Source: a virus. Taken from it: 64,000 nt of DNA. The notes beneath the pieces are model-generated. The model worked only from the letters and a program-made list of their open reading frames with translations, was not told the origin of the DNA and searched no databases. Position numbers and translations under genes: made by a program. The first letter of the stretch is position 1. The number at the start of each line of letters is the position of its first letter. Where the stretch lies: IMG/VR virus record IMGVR_UViG_3300042523_000723, positions 1-64,000 of that record; one strand, given 5' to 3'. Below, one piece after another: positions 7,976-15,670 of this stretch.

Positions 7976-8006
7976 TTTGGTAGTTAGAAAAATTTGTTTA
8001 TCTTTG
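7976..8006 (+). promoter_or_regulatory. Bacteroidota-type promoter
   Basis: TTTG (7976-7979), 19-nt spacer, TATCTTTG (7999-8006), 17 nt before the ATG at 8024. Confidence 0.7.
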
Positions 8007-8023
8007 TAAAAAAATAATATTTT

Positions 8024-8944
8024 ATGGGTGAGAAAATGTTAACTATCGGAACAATGTCTAAGACAGACATTAAAGATTATTTAGAGAATTTAAATTTAAA
8101 GGTTGAACTAAAAAATTTAAATGTTAAGGTATCAGACGTAATTTACGAAACAACTGACTTAACGATCTTTAAGTTTATGGAAGAAGGTAATCGACCAATT
8201 GATTGGGATCACGTTAAACAACTTAAGGAACGAATGGGGGAAAAGTTTTTACGAACCATTATAATTGTAAATAAATTTATGGAGATTATCGAAGGTCAAC
8301 ATAGGTATAGTGCAATTAAAAAAATTAATGAAGAAAATAGAGTAAAAGGATTACCACTCATATCAATTGAATTTGTGGTATGTGAAGATTATGGTGTGGA
8401 AGAGTGTTGTGAGTACAACGGTAAAGGTAAAAATTGGACTAACAAAAACATTACAGAGGGTGGTAAAATATTAAAGATTGAAGAGTATAAGATTTACGAT
8501 GAATTCGTTAAAAAATATAATCTACCACACAATGTAACTATTGGTTTATTAACGGGTGAAACCACCAATGCGAAAAATAGTTATGAGTTTAAAAATCTAA
8601 AATTAAAAATTGTAGACATTAACTCATCATTGGATAAGGCCAATAAAATTGTAGAGATAGTGAATACTGGTGTAATTCCTATTGGTAAATCTGATCAACC
8701 TATAAGTGTATTTGGGTTAGCGTTATTAGATGTCTTTAATGTTGAGGGTTACGATCACAATAGAATGGTTAGTAAGTGTAAGGAATATGTTCAAAGAGAA
8801 AATAAATCTCTTAGAAGGTTGACGAATATCACTGAACCATTGATTGAGTTTGAGGACATTTATAATCACAAAGAAAAATCCAAAACGTTGTTTATATCTG
8901 AGAAGAAGAAAAATGCGTACCTATTTAAACAAATGCGTAAGTAA
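8024..8944 (+). CDS. ParB-like nuclease/NTPase-domain protein
   Basis: This 306-aa protein has a ParB-like core in the N-terminal third: RPIDWDHVKQLKERMG then IIVNKFMEIIEGQHRYSAIKKI (about residues 86-107), the pattern value-x-(D/E)-G-x-HR-xxA. The C-terminal two thirds are helical and unrecognised. It is driven by its own host-type promoter, has no packaging tag, and its TAA overlaps the ATG of the next gene (TAATG). The pair probably acts together on DNA inside the cell. Confidence 0.7.
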   Translation: MGEKMLTIGTMSKTDIKDYLENLNLKVELKNLNVKVSDVIYETTDLTIFKFMEEGNRPIDWDHVKQLKERMGEKFLRTIIIVNKFMEIIEGQHRYSAIKKINEENRVKGLPLISIEFVVCEDYGVEECCEYNGKGKNWTNKNITEGGKILKIEEYKIYDEFVKKYNLPHNVTIGLLTGETTNAKNSYEFKNLKLKIVDINSSLDKANKIVEIVNTGVIPIGKSDQPISVFGLALLDVFNVEGYDHNRMVSKCKEYVQRENKSLRRLTNITEPLIEFEDIYNHKEKSKTLFISEKKKNAYLFKQMRK

Positions 8945-9714
8945 TGGAAAGTAATAAAATCAATCTACCATTTAATCATATGGGTACTTTTAAAAACAAC
9001 GATACAGAAGGATATGATAAAGAGATAATGGATGAATCGTGGAATTATATACTTAACCATATAGATGTTGATATGTTATGGAAGTTAGGGGTATATACGA
9101 CAAAGGTATATTCTATGGAGAATAATGAGAGAGGTATGTTTATTGAAAGATTCTTCTGTGAGGAATTAAAAGGAGAAAACTTAGATGAAACCACCGCCAA
9201 TAAGTTAAGACTAAATGGTACACATGTTAAACATGACTTCACTCTACCTAATGGTTTAAAAATTAATATTAAAACCAATTGTGTTGATAAACTATATAAT
9301 AGGATAGGTGATATATCTGTTAATAGTAAGATAAAGATATTCGATACAAGTAGGAATAAGTATTTAGAAGATCAATCAATATCTTTGTGGAGACAATTAA
9401 ATAACATTGGTTGGGATGTAGTGTTATTATGTTATGGTTATGAAAAATCAACCAATAGATGTTCTCTTTATTTAACTTCATTAAAAGAAATGTCAGAAAC
9501 TTTACTTAATGATAGTTCCAAAGATAGTATGATGAAGTTATTTTCTTATGATAAAGGAGGATCACATTATTTTATTGATAGGACTAACGTTTATTATTCC
9601 TCCAGACAAAACAATAGAGTATATTATTCAGATAAAATTGATGAGGTAATGGTAAAAGAATATATGGAAAGAAAACAAGAACATAAGTATAATTACATAA
9701 ATGTTTTAAGTTAA
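8944..9714 (+). CDS. Putative PD-(D/E)xK-like nuclease, partner of ParB-like protein
   Basis: In this 256-aa protein, residues about 58-120 (GMFIERFFCEEL...KHDFTLPNGLKINIKTN) resemble a restriction-nuclease core: an early Glu, then D-x-hairpin-x-IK, with N where an acidic residue of (D/E)xK would usually sit. DVVLLCYGYE could be the following core strand. The family is not recognised with certainty and the missing acidic residue may mean an inactive or divergent enzyme. Translation is coupled to the upstream ParB-like gene through a one-base overlap. Confidence 0.5.
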   Translation: MESNKINLPFNHMGTFKNNDTEGYDKEIMDESWNYILNHIDVDMLWKLGVYTTKVYSMENNERGMFIERFFCEELKGENLDETTANKLRLNGTHVKHDFTLPNGLKINIKTNCVDKLYNRIGDISVNSKIKIFDTSRNKYLEDQSISLWRQLNNIGWDVVLLCYGYEKSTNRCSLYLTSLKEMSETLLNDSSKDSMMKLFSYDKGGSHYFIDRTNVYYSSRQNNRVYYSDKIDEVMVKEYMERKQEHKYNYINVLS

Positions 9715-9763
9715 CCAGTAATAAAAGTCAGGATGATAAAAAACCATTTTAATAAAAAATAAG

Positions 9764-9771
9764 ATATTTAT
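9764..9771 (+). promoter_or_regulatory. Late-promoter-like ATATTTAT element
   Basis: ATATTTAT, 31 nt before the holin-like ATG at 9803. Confidence 0.45.
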
Positions 9772-9802
9772 TAATATATAACAAAAATAAAAATATATTA
9801 TT

Positions 9803-9964
9803 ATGAGTAAAGAAAAAATATTAGGTATCATTCGACACACATTAACGTTTGTCGGTGGTATATTAGTGATGAAGGGGTTAGTTGATGAAACCATTGTTTC
9901 TGAAATAGTCGGAGGTGTTATGACACTTACCGGTACCATTTGGTCCATATTGGACAAAAAATAA
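9803..9964 (+). CDS. Small holin-like membrane protein
   Basis: This 53-aa protein has two hydrophobic stretches around a polar turn (LTFVGGILVMKGLVDETIV and IVGGVMTLTGTIWSIL) and a charged C-terminus (DKK). The pattern RHxLTFVGGIL-x-KGLVDE...GxxWSxxDKK matches small Pam3_gp28-type putative holins common in Bacteroidota phages. Such proteins permeabilise the inner membrane for lysis. It stands alone between a late-type element and a terminator; the lysozyme gene is 18 kb away and carries a packaging tag. Confidence 0.7.
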   Translation: MSKEKILGIIRHTLTFVGGILVMKGLVDETIVSEIVGGVMTLTGTIWSILDKK

Positions 9965-9982
9965 AATCACTTAAACGTATTT

Positions 9983-10012
9983 AAACCCTTACAGAAATGT
10001 AGGGGTTTTTTG
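9983..10012 (+). terminator. Rho-independent terminator with GAAA loop
   Basis: ACCCTTACA-GAAA-TGTAGGGGT followed by TTTTTT, just after the holin-like gene. Confidence 0.85.
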
Positions 10013-10061
10013 TTTATACATACCCACAAAAATAATCAAACAAAAGGGATATCATTCGTAT

Positions 10062-10090
10062 TTGACATTGTAGAATAAAATCATTATAAT
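10062..10090 (+). promoter_or_regulatory. Consensus sigma70-type promoter
   Basis: TTGACA (10062-10067), 17-nt spacer and TATAAT (10085-10090) are an exact canonical pair. It precedes the small ORFs at 10118 and 10211. Confidence 0.65.
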
Positions 10091-10117
10091 AGTAAAAATA
10101 AAATAAATCAGAATAAG

Positions 10118-10186
10118 ATGATAACAGTTATAATAATAATAATAGGAATACTGATATTATTTGGTGGACTTAGTAGTAACCTTTAA
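10118..10186 (+). CDS. 22-aa hydrophobic peptide
   Basis: A short frame of almost only hydrophobic residues (MITVIIIIIGILILFGGLSSNL), a likely single membrane helix. It shares its leader AATCAGAATAAG with the next ORF, suggesting both are really translated. Confidence 0.4.
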   Translation: MITVIIIIIGILILFGGLSSNL

Positions 10187-10210
10187 AAACACGAATATAA
10201 TCAGAATAAG

Positions 10211-10390
10211 ATGGTGATACACATTAATGAAATTAAATTAGAAGGTAATGATAAGTTCACAGAACAATTTAATCTTTGTTCAGATTATTACAAAAAATCA
10301 AATGATGAATCTTTAACACTAAAAGAAAGAAAAAAATACTTTGACTTATGGTTTGAAGAAAAACAAAGACTAGAACTTGGTATTTATTAA
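10211..10390 (+). CDS. Small hypothetical protein (59 aa)
   Basis: A charged, helical protein (NDESLTLKERKKYFDLWFEEKQRLELG) without recognised family. It uses the same leader AATCAGAATAAG as the preceding peptide and is followed by a terminator, so the two form a bicistronic early unit from the promoter at 10062. Confidence 0.5.
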   Translation: MVIHINEIKLEGNDKFTEQFNLCSDYYKKSNDESLTLKERKKYFDLWFEEKQRLELGIY

Positions 10391-10417
10391 TCTTTAAATC
10401 GGTAGTATAAAATAGTA

Positions 10418-10447
10418 AAACCTTCATAGTAATATGAGGGTTTTTTT
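10418..10447 (+). terminator. Rho-independent terminator
   Basis: AACCTTCATA and TATGAGGGTT pair, followed by a T-run. It ends the 10118-10390 unit. Confidence 0.8.
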
Positions 10448-10628
10448 ATACCTTAAATAAGACCACCTGAGACACTATCATATCACTATGGTATACTATA
10501 ATATATTTAAAAAGATCTTTTAATAGAGTGTACCATAAACACCCACAATTAAATTATTAAACTAGTACTATAAAAGAAAATTTATTTGCCCCATTGAAAA
10601 TGGACTAATTGGAGAATAATGTTTAAAA

Positions 10629-10646
10629 GTGGTAAAAAGTGGGAAT
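10629..10646 (+). repeat. Inverted repeat, left arm
   Basis: GTGGTAAAAAGTGGGAAT, the exact reverse complement of 10828-10845. The arms enclose 181 nt. Confidence 0.85.
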
Positions 10647-10827
10647 CTGATTAAGACTAAAAAGGAAAGGGTTAAATAATATTGCGTTGTCCCTAAATTT
10701 CCTCTATATTTTTTTCAAATTTTTTTAAAAATCTATATACAAATATACGAAAAAAATATGAAAAAGTCAACATTTTAGTAAAATATTTTAAAAAATAATT
10801 GTACTTATTACATTCGGTGTTTTACAC

Positions 10828-10845
10828 ATTCCCACTTTTTACCAC
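10828..10845 (+). repeat. Inverted repeat, right arm
   Basis: ATTCCCACTTTTTACCAC, pairs with 10629-10646 over 18 bp without mismatch. Confidence 0.85.
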
Positions 10846-10851
10846 CGGTTA

Positions 10852-10859
10852 ATATTTAT
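10852..10859 (+). promoter_or_regulatory. Late-promoter-like ATATTTAT element
   Basis: ATATTTAT with the short 4-nt spacing to the ATG at 10864. Confidence 0.45.
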
Positions 10860-10863
10860 ATGT

Positions 10864-11106
10864 ATGGAAAATTATATTTATTTAGATAAGGTTTTGGAAT
10901 TTATTATTAGAGGTACTAAAGTAGATTATGATATTGGTGAGATATATACATCCTATGAAGAAAGACATTATTACATTGGTCATTTACCTTTTGGTCCTCC
11001 TGTTAGTTTTGAAGAATACTGTAAGGATGTATATGGTTTAACTTATGGAGAGACGGATTATGTATGGGAACAATATAGAAGGGAACTAAATAAGATAACT
11101 TATTAA
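10864..11106 (+). CDS. Small acidic/aromatic hypothetical protein
   Basis: This 80-aa protein is rich in Tyr and acidic residues (SYEERHYYIGHLPFGPPVSFEEYCKDVYGLTYGETDYVWEQY). No family is recognised. It is a single-gene unit between an inverted repeat and the GIY-YIG gene on the opposite strand. Confidence 0.55.
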   Translation: MENYIYLDKVLEFIIRGTKVDYDIGEIYTSYEERHYYIGHLPFGPPVSFEEYCKDVYGLTYGETDYVWEQYRRELNKITY

Positions 11107-11187
11107 TAGTTAATGTTTAGTTTTTTTTTAAATACCGTATATTTATATTTTATTGTTTAGGAGTAAAAGACAATTCTTAATGATTAA

Positions 11188-11940
11188 CTAAATTATTTTT
11201 TTTAGTTCTTTGATTAATGTGGTAATACTTTCTTTGGTGTTGTTTGGGTTGTAGTAGATTTTATGATAAAAATCTGATCCCTTTTTTAGGTGTTTTTTAA
11301 CTTCTTTAACTTTATTTAAGACCTCTTTATTTTTAATTTTATTTTTAGGGGTGTTCATCGACATTATAGTATACCAAATACACATATCTAAATCACTAAT
11401 ATCACCACTAATAAAATCCTTAAAAAGGGTATATAGATTACCGAACTTTTTTTTATTAAACCGTTCTATTCTATTATTTTCTCTTTTTAGTGTTTTATAT
11501 TGATTCCATTCTTTTTTATTAAACATGTTTATTATGTTTACTGAAGGTATGGTAGTTTTTGTTTTTAAAGTATGTATTTCTTCATATAGTACATTCCTTT
11601 TATTTCTTGTGGTAACGTTAATTGAAAGGTTAGGATCTCTATCCTCTTTACCACTAATATAAGTTAAATTACATAACTTACTATATTTTTTATTTAAACA
11701 ATTGGCCCACCTACGTTCCGTCTCAACCCAATTAGACTCATCACATTTGTCTATTATTTCCATCGATGGTTTTAGTCCATCGTTTAATAAATCATTAATC
11801 CATATATTCACATATGTCTTTCTTTTTTTAGAGGTATAAATATGTTGTTTATACCTTTTTTCCGGTTCGATTGATTTACCCACATACCTAACTTCATTAG
11901 TTATTGGGTCAATTAAACTATATATGTAAACTACTTTCAT
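11188..11940 (-). CDS. GIY-YIG homing endonuclease
   Basis: This 250-aa protein has an N-terminal GIY-YIG nuclease domain: VVYIYSLID (about 3-11), VRYVGKSIEPEKRYKQH (about 17-33), with the catalytic Tyr/Arg pattern and a later Glu (VETERRW). The C-terminal half is basic and probably contacts DNA. Orientation against neighbouring genes and isolation in an intergenic region are typical of free-standing Seg-type mobile nucleases. A variant element GTAAATAT (11948-11955) sits 7 nt before the start, one mismatch from the late motif. Confidence 0.85.
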   Translation of the reverse strand: MKVVYIYSLIDPITNEVRYVGKSIEPEKRYKQHIYTSKKRKTYVNIWINDLLNDGLKPSMEIIDKCDESNWVETERRWANCLNKKYSKLCNLTYISGKEDRDPNLSINVTTRNKRNVLYEEIHTLKTKTTIPSVNIINMFNKKEWNQYKTLKRENNRIERFNKKKFGNLYTLFKDFISGDISDLDMCIWYTIMSMNTPKNKIKNKEVLNKVKEVKKHLKKGSDFYHKIYYNPNNTKESITTLIKELKKII

Positions 11941-12059
11941 ATATTATGTAAATATCTTAATATCGATTTTTTGTCTACTTTAAGTGTATTTTTTAATTTA
12001 AAATACACCTACTATGTGGGTCATTTGTCATGTTTAATAATTAAATAAATCGTTATTTA

Positions 12060-12091
12060 TTTGTTTATGTCAATTATTATTTGTATCTTTG
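12060..12091 (+). promoter_or_regulatory. Bacteroidota-type promoter for an RNA gene
   Basis: TTTG (12060-12063), 20-nt spacer, TATCTTTG (12084-12091). The expected start coincides with the first paired base of the RNA candidate at 12096. Confidence 0.65.
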
Positions 12092-12095
12092 TTAT

Positions 12096-12264
12096 GTTGG
12101 TGATTAAGTTCGAAACAGGCGTACATCGGGTATATGATAGTATGAAGGGATCAGAGGTCGGTTGATCTTTTTTTTATAAATAGGAAAATATAAAACAAGT
12201 CGGAGTCCACCCTCTTAGAGAAGAACTTGTTTCTCTGACCCGTTTCGAGAATAATCTCACCAAC
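12096..12264 (+). ncRNA. Candidate structured RNA, about 170 nt
   Basis: Nested complementary segments define a closed structure. P1 is GTTGGTGA (12096-12103) with TCACCAAC (12257-12264). P2 is TCGAAAC (12110-12116) with GTTTCGA (12242-12248). Inside are a GATCA/TGATC hairpin (12149-12167) followed by eight T, and GTCGGAG (12199-12205) pairing with CTCTGAC (12233-12239). No ORF covers it, it has its own promoter, and it is more GC-rich than its surroundings. It does not resemble a tRNA. The T-run could terminate a shorter 75-80-nt product. Confidence 0.5.
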
Positions 12265-12299
12265 AATATAAAGATAAACATTTTTTTTGACATATACAA

Positions 12300-12307
12300 A
12301 TATTTAT
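12300..12307 (+). promoter_or_regulatory. Late-promoter-like ATATTTAT element
   Basis: ATATTTAT, 19 nt before the ATG at 12327. Confidence 0.5.
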
Positions 12308-12326
12308 TAATATAATTTAAAGAAAA

Positions 12327-15323
12327 ATGAAGATAACCATAAAGAATATTATCAACGAAAATATAGATATTACACCAGAAGAAAAATTTATTAATGGTAT
12401 TAGTAATTTTATTAAATTACCTTATTTTTATAATTTAAGGGTTAATGAAGTACCTGAAGAATTATGGGATAGAATATTATCAAAAGTGTTTAAACAAAAA
12501 GTAAGTGTAAGTGTAAGTGTAAGTGAAAATTATATATATGATGAAAACAATAATGAAATTTATCTTGAAGATTCAAATGGTTTTTGGTGGAAACGAGAAT
12601 ATGATAAAAACAATAACGAAATTTATTATGAAAATTCAGATGGTTATAGGATAAATCGAGAATTTGATAAAAACAATAATCCAATTTATTATGAAAATTC
12701 AGATGGTGATTGGGAAAAAAGAGAATATGATTCAAATAATAATGAAGTTTATTTTGAAACTTCAAATGGTTATATTATTGATAATCGACCAAATAGTTCC
12801 ATTAATGAAAATATAGATATTACCCCAGAAGAGAAATTTATTAATGGTATTGTAAAATTTATTAATATCCCTTACTTCTATAATTTAAAAGTTACAGATA
12901 CTCCAGAACATTTATGGAATAGAATATTGTCAAAGAAATTTAATCAAGAAGTAAGTGTAAGGGATAATTATATATATAATTCAAACAATAACCAAATTTA
13001 TTATGAAACAAAAAAGGGTGGTTGGGAGAAACGAGAATTTGATAAAAACAACAACAGAATTTATTACGAAAATTCAAATGGTTATTGGGAGAAACGAGAA
13101 CTTGATAAAAACAATAACATAATTTATTATGAAGATTCAGATGGTACAATTAGAGATGACAGACCAAGTAGTTCCATTAATGAAAATATAGATATTACCC
13201 CAGAAGAGAAATTTATTAATGGAATTGTAAATTTTATTAGATTACCTTATATCTATAATTTAAGTGTTAATGAAGTACCGAAAGAACTATGGAATAGAAT
13301 ATTATCAAAAATATTTAATCAAAAAGTAAGTGTAAGGGTAAGTGGACGTTATAAGTATATATTTGATTCAAACAATAACTCAATTTATTATGAAGATTCA
13401 GATGGTTATTGGTCAAAACAAGAATATGATTCAAACAATAACATAATTTATTATGAAAATTCAGATGGTGAAATTAAAGATAACAGACCAAGTAATTCCA
13501 TTAATGAAAATGTAGATATTAACCCAGAACAAAGATTTATTAATGGAATTGTAAATTTTATTAGATTACCTTATATCTATAATTTAAGTGTTAATGAAGT
13601 ACCGAAAGAACTATGGAATAGAATATTATCAAAAGTGTTTAAACAAAAAGTAAGAGAATATAATAATTATCTATTTGATTCAAACAATAATGAAATTTAT
13701 CGTGAATATTTAAATGGTTATTGGATAAAAAAAGAATATGATAAAAACAATAACTTACTTTATTTTGAAGATTCAGATGGTGATTGGGAGAAACAAGAAT
13801 TTGACAAAAACAATAACAGAATTTATTCTGAAAATTCAAATGGTTTTTGGGAGAAACAAGAATATGACTCAAACAATAACTCAATTTATTATGAAAAGTC
13901 GAATGGTTATTGGGAGAAAAAAGAATATGATTCAAACAATAATGAAATTTATTTTGAAGATTCATATGGTTATATTTTAGATAACAGACCAAGTAACCCA
14001 TTAAATGAAAATATAGATAACACCCCAGAAGAGAAATTTATTAATGGATTAAGTAAATTAATTAAACCACCTTATTTTTATAATTTAAGAGTTAATGAAG
14101 TACCAAAAGAATTATGGGGTAGAGTATTATCAAAAGTATATAATCAAGAAGTAAGTGTAAGTGAAAATTATATATATGATTCAAACAATAATGAAATTTA
14201 TTATGAAAGATTAAATGGTCATTGGTCTAAACGAGAATTTGATAAAAACAATAACAAAATTTATTTTGAAGATTCAGATGGTTATTGGGGAAAACAAGAA
14301 TTTGATAAAAATAATAACTTAATTTATTTTGAAAATTCAAATGGTTATATTATTGATAAAAGAAATATTAACGAAAATATTGACCCAGAAGAAAAATACG
14401 TTAATGGTATTGTAAAATTTATTAATATCCCTTACTTCTATAATTTAAAAGTTACAGATACTCCTGAAGAATTATGGGATAGAATATTATCAAAAGTATA
14501 TAATCAAGAAGTAAGGGTACAAGGTAATGGAATAAATAATTCAAACAATAACCAAATTTATTGGGAAGATTCAGATGGTTTTTGGGAGAAACGAGAATTT
14601 GATAAAAAAAATAACGAAATTTATTTTGAAAATTCAAGTGGTTATTGGGAAAAAAGAGAATATGATTCAAATAATAATGAAGTTTATTATGAAAATTCAT
14701 ATGGTTTTTGGATAAAACGAGAATATGATTCAAACAATAACAGAATTTATTATGAAAATTCAAATGGTGAGTGGTATAAACAAGAATATGATTCAAACAA
14801 TAACAGAATTTATTTTGAAGATTCAGATGGTAAAATTATAGACAACAGACCAAGTAACCCATTAAATGAAAATATAGATATTACCCCAGAAGAGAAATAC
14901 ATTAATGGATTAAGTAATATGATTAGAACACCTTATATCTATAATTTAAGGGTTAATGAAGTACCTGAAGAATTATGGGATAGGATATTATCAAAAGTAT
15001 ATAATCAAGAAGTAAGGTTAAGTAATAACTATATATTTGATTCAAACAATAACCAAATTTATTATGAAGATTCAGATGGTGATTGGGAGAAACGAGAATT
15101 TGATAAAAAAAATAATTTAATTTATTATGAAGATTCAGATGGTTATTGGTCAAAACAAGAATATGATTCAAACAATAACAAAATTTATTATGAAAATTCA
15201 GATGGTTATTGGATAAAACGAGAATTTGACAAAAACAATAACAAAATTTATTATGAAGATTCAGATGGTAATATTGTGAACAACAGACCAAGTAGTTCCA
15301 TTAATGAAAACAATACCATATGA
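12327..15323 (+). CDS. Seven-module repeat protein, putative processed polyprotein
   Basis: This 998-aa protein is built from seven similar modules of 108-167 residues. Each opens with NENID-x-(T)PEEK-(F/Y)-(I/V)NG, has a helical segment (YNL-x-VNEVPEELWDRILSK) and then 2-5 tandem repeats of about 22 residues of the form YDSNNN-x-IYYE-(N/D)-S-(D/N)-GYW-x-K. Each boundary has (I/L)NE, at residues 9-11, 159-161, 284-286, 392-394, 559-561, 681-683, 846-848 and finally 992-994 before a four-residue tail. The N-terminus is itself tag-like (MKITIKNIINE). The short repeats recall YD/MORN-like beta hairpins; no family is certain. It may be packaged and cut into units by the prohead protease. Confidence 0.75.
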   Translation: MKITIKNIINENIDITPEEKFINGISNFIKLPYFYNLRVNEVPEELWDRILSKVFKQKVSVSVSVSENYIYDENNNEIYLEDSNGFWWKREYDKNNNEIYYENSDGYRINREFDKNNNPIYYENSDGDWEKREYDSNNNEVYFETSNGYIIDNRPNSSINENIDITPEEKFINGIVKFINIPYFYNLKVTDTPEHLWNRILSKKFNQEVSVRDNYIYNSNNNQIYYETKKGGWEKREFDKNNNRIYYENSNGYWEKRELDKNNNIIYYEDSDGTIRDDRPSSSINENIDITPEEKFINGIVNFIRLPYIYNLSVNEVPKELWNRILSKIFNQKVSVRVSGRYKYIFDSNNNSIYYEDSDGYWSKQEYDSNNNIIYYENSDGEIKDNRPSNSINENVDINPEQRFINGIVNFIRLPYIYNLSVNEVPKELWNRILSKVFKQKVREYNNYLFDSNNNEIYREYLNGYWIKKEYDKNNNLLYFEDSDGDWEKQEFDKNNNRIYSENSNGFWEKQEYDSNNNSIYYEKSNGYWEKKEYDSNNNEIYFEDSYGYILDNRPSNPLNENIDNTPEEKFINGLSKLIKPPYFYNLRVNEVPKELWGRVLSKVYNQEVSVSENYIYDSNNNEIYYERLNGHWSKREFDKNNNKIYFEDSDGYWGKQEFDKNNNLIYFENSNGYIIDKRNINENIDPEEKYVNGIVKFINIPYFYNLKVTDTPEELWDRILSKVYNQEVRVQGNGINNSNNNQIYWEDSDGFWEKREFDKKNNEIYFENSSGYWEKREYDSNNNEVYYENSYGFWIKREYDSNNNRIYYENSNGEWYKQEYDSNNNRIYFEDSDGKIIDNRPSNPLNENIDITPEEKYINGLSNMIRTPYIYNLRVNEVPEELWDRILSKVYNQEVRLSNNYIFDSNNNQIYYEDSDGDWEKREFDKKNNLIYYEDSDGYWSKQEYDSNNNKIYYENSDGYWIKREFDKNNNKIYYEDSDGNIVNNRPSSSINENNTI

Positions 15324-15349
15324 AATGATAAATTTTATAATCTAAACTA

Positions 15350-15378
15350 TTGACATTATGATATATTATACGTATTAT
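15350..15378 (+). promoter_or_regulatory. Sigma70-type promoter
   Basis: TTGACA (15350-15355), 17-nt spacer, TATTAT (15373-15378), upstream of a gene-free structured stretch. Confidence 0.5.
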
Positions 15379-15384
15379 TATATT

Positions 15385-15610
15385 ATAGTTATTTGATATA
15401 GAAGGTTACATATCCCACTGTCTCCATCCCCACACCACAGGAGATAGAAAGGTGAAAGAAAAGTCAGAGTCTTTACACTGGGTGTGTAAACCTTATCCGT
15501 GAGAAGATAAAGTGTCTAATCTGAAAGATACATACTACTCACAAAAATCAGAGAGGGATAAAAATTAGGGTTTTATTTTTTAAGTCCGAACTTTATCCCT
15601 TTTTTTATTC
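15385..15610 (+). ncRNA. Candidate structured RNA, about 220 nt
   Basis: It lies between a promoter (15350) and a strong terminator, with no ORF. Visible helices are TCTCC/GGAGA around 15431-15456, TTTACAC/GTGTAAA around 15471-15491, and TTATC/GATAA just after. TCAGA and TCTGA enclose the last two as a small junction. The exact ends are guesses from promoter and terminator positions. Confidence 0.4.
15551..15608 (+). terminator. Rho-independent terminator with long loop
   Basis: AGGGATAAA and TTTATCCCT pair over 9 bp, followed by TTTTTT. The loop is about 30 nt. Confidence 0.65.
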
Positions 15611-15618
15611 ACTAAAAA

Positions 15619-15650
15619 TTTGACATTGTAAAATATAATTCGTATATTTG
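15619..15650 (+). promoter_or_regulatory. Bacteroidota/sigma70 composite promoter
   Basis: TTTG at 15619 with a 20-nt spacer to TATATTTG (15643-15650). The same bases also read TTGACA-N17-TATATT. It drives transcription into the G/C-run region. Confidence 0.65.
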
Positions 15651-15670
15651 TATTAATGAAAGATACATAG

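Larger units (their letters stand above)
7723..8023 (+). other. Intergenic region with degenerate tag and terminator
   Basis: It holds the second repeat copy and a 25-codon tag-like frame (7759-7836). Around 7795-7830 is a near-copy of the promoter region at 5857 (TTTTGGTGGTTAAAAAAAA) lacking a good -7 box. It also holds the terminator at 7911 and the promoter of the 8024 gene. No other gene is seen. Confidence 0.6.
10448..10863. other. 416-bp non-coding region with long inverted repeat
   Basis: No credible ORF is visible. It contains an 18-bp perfect inverted repeat (arms 10629-10646 and 10828-10845), an AT/TA-rich stretch around 10470-10515, and the ATATTTAT element of the 10864 gene. Confidence 0.6.
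11941..12326. other. Intergenic region carrying a structured RNA candidate
   Basis: No ORF of note. It contains the GIY-YIG promoter variant, a Bacteroidota-type promoter (12060-12091), the RNA candidate 12096-12264 and the late element of the 12327 gene. Confidence 0.6.

Noticed and set aside
12490-15291. Long minus-strand and alternative-frame ORFs inside the repeat gene
   Set aside because: They mirror the repetitive AAC/AAT-rich plus-strand coding sequence (products of NKF/NHL repeats) and have no start signals; shadows of the real gene.
12327-15323. CRISPR-like array
   Set aside because: The repeats vary in length, stay in one open frame and have no equal-sized unique spacers; they are protein repeats.
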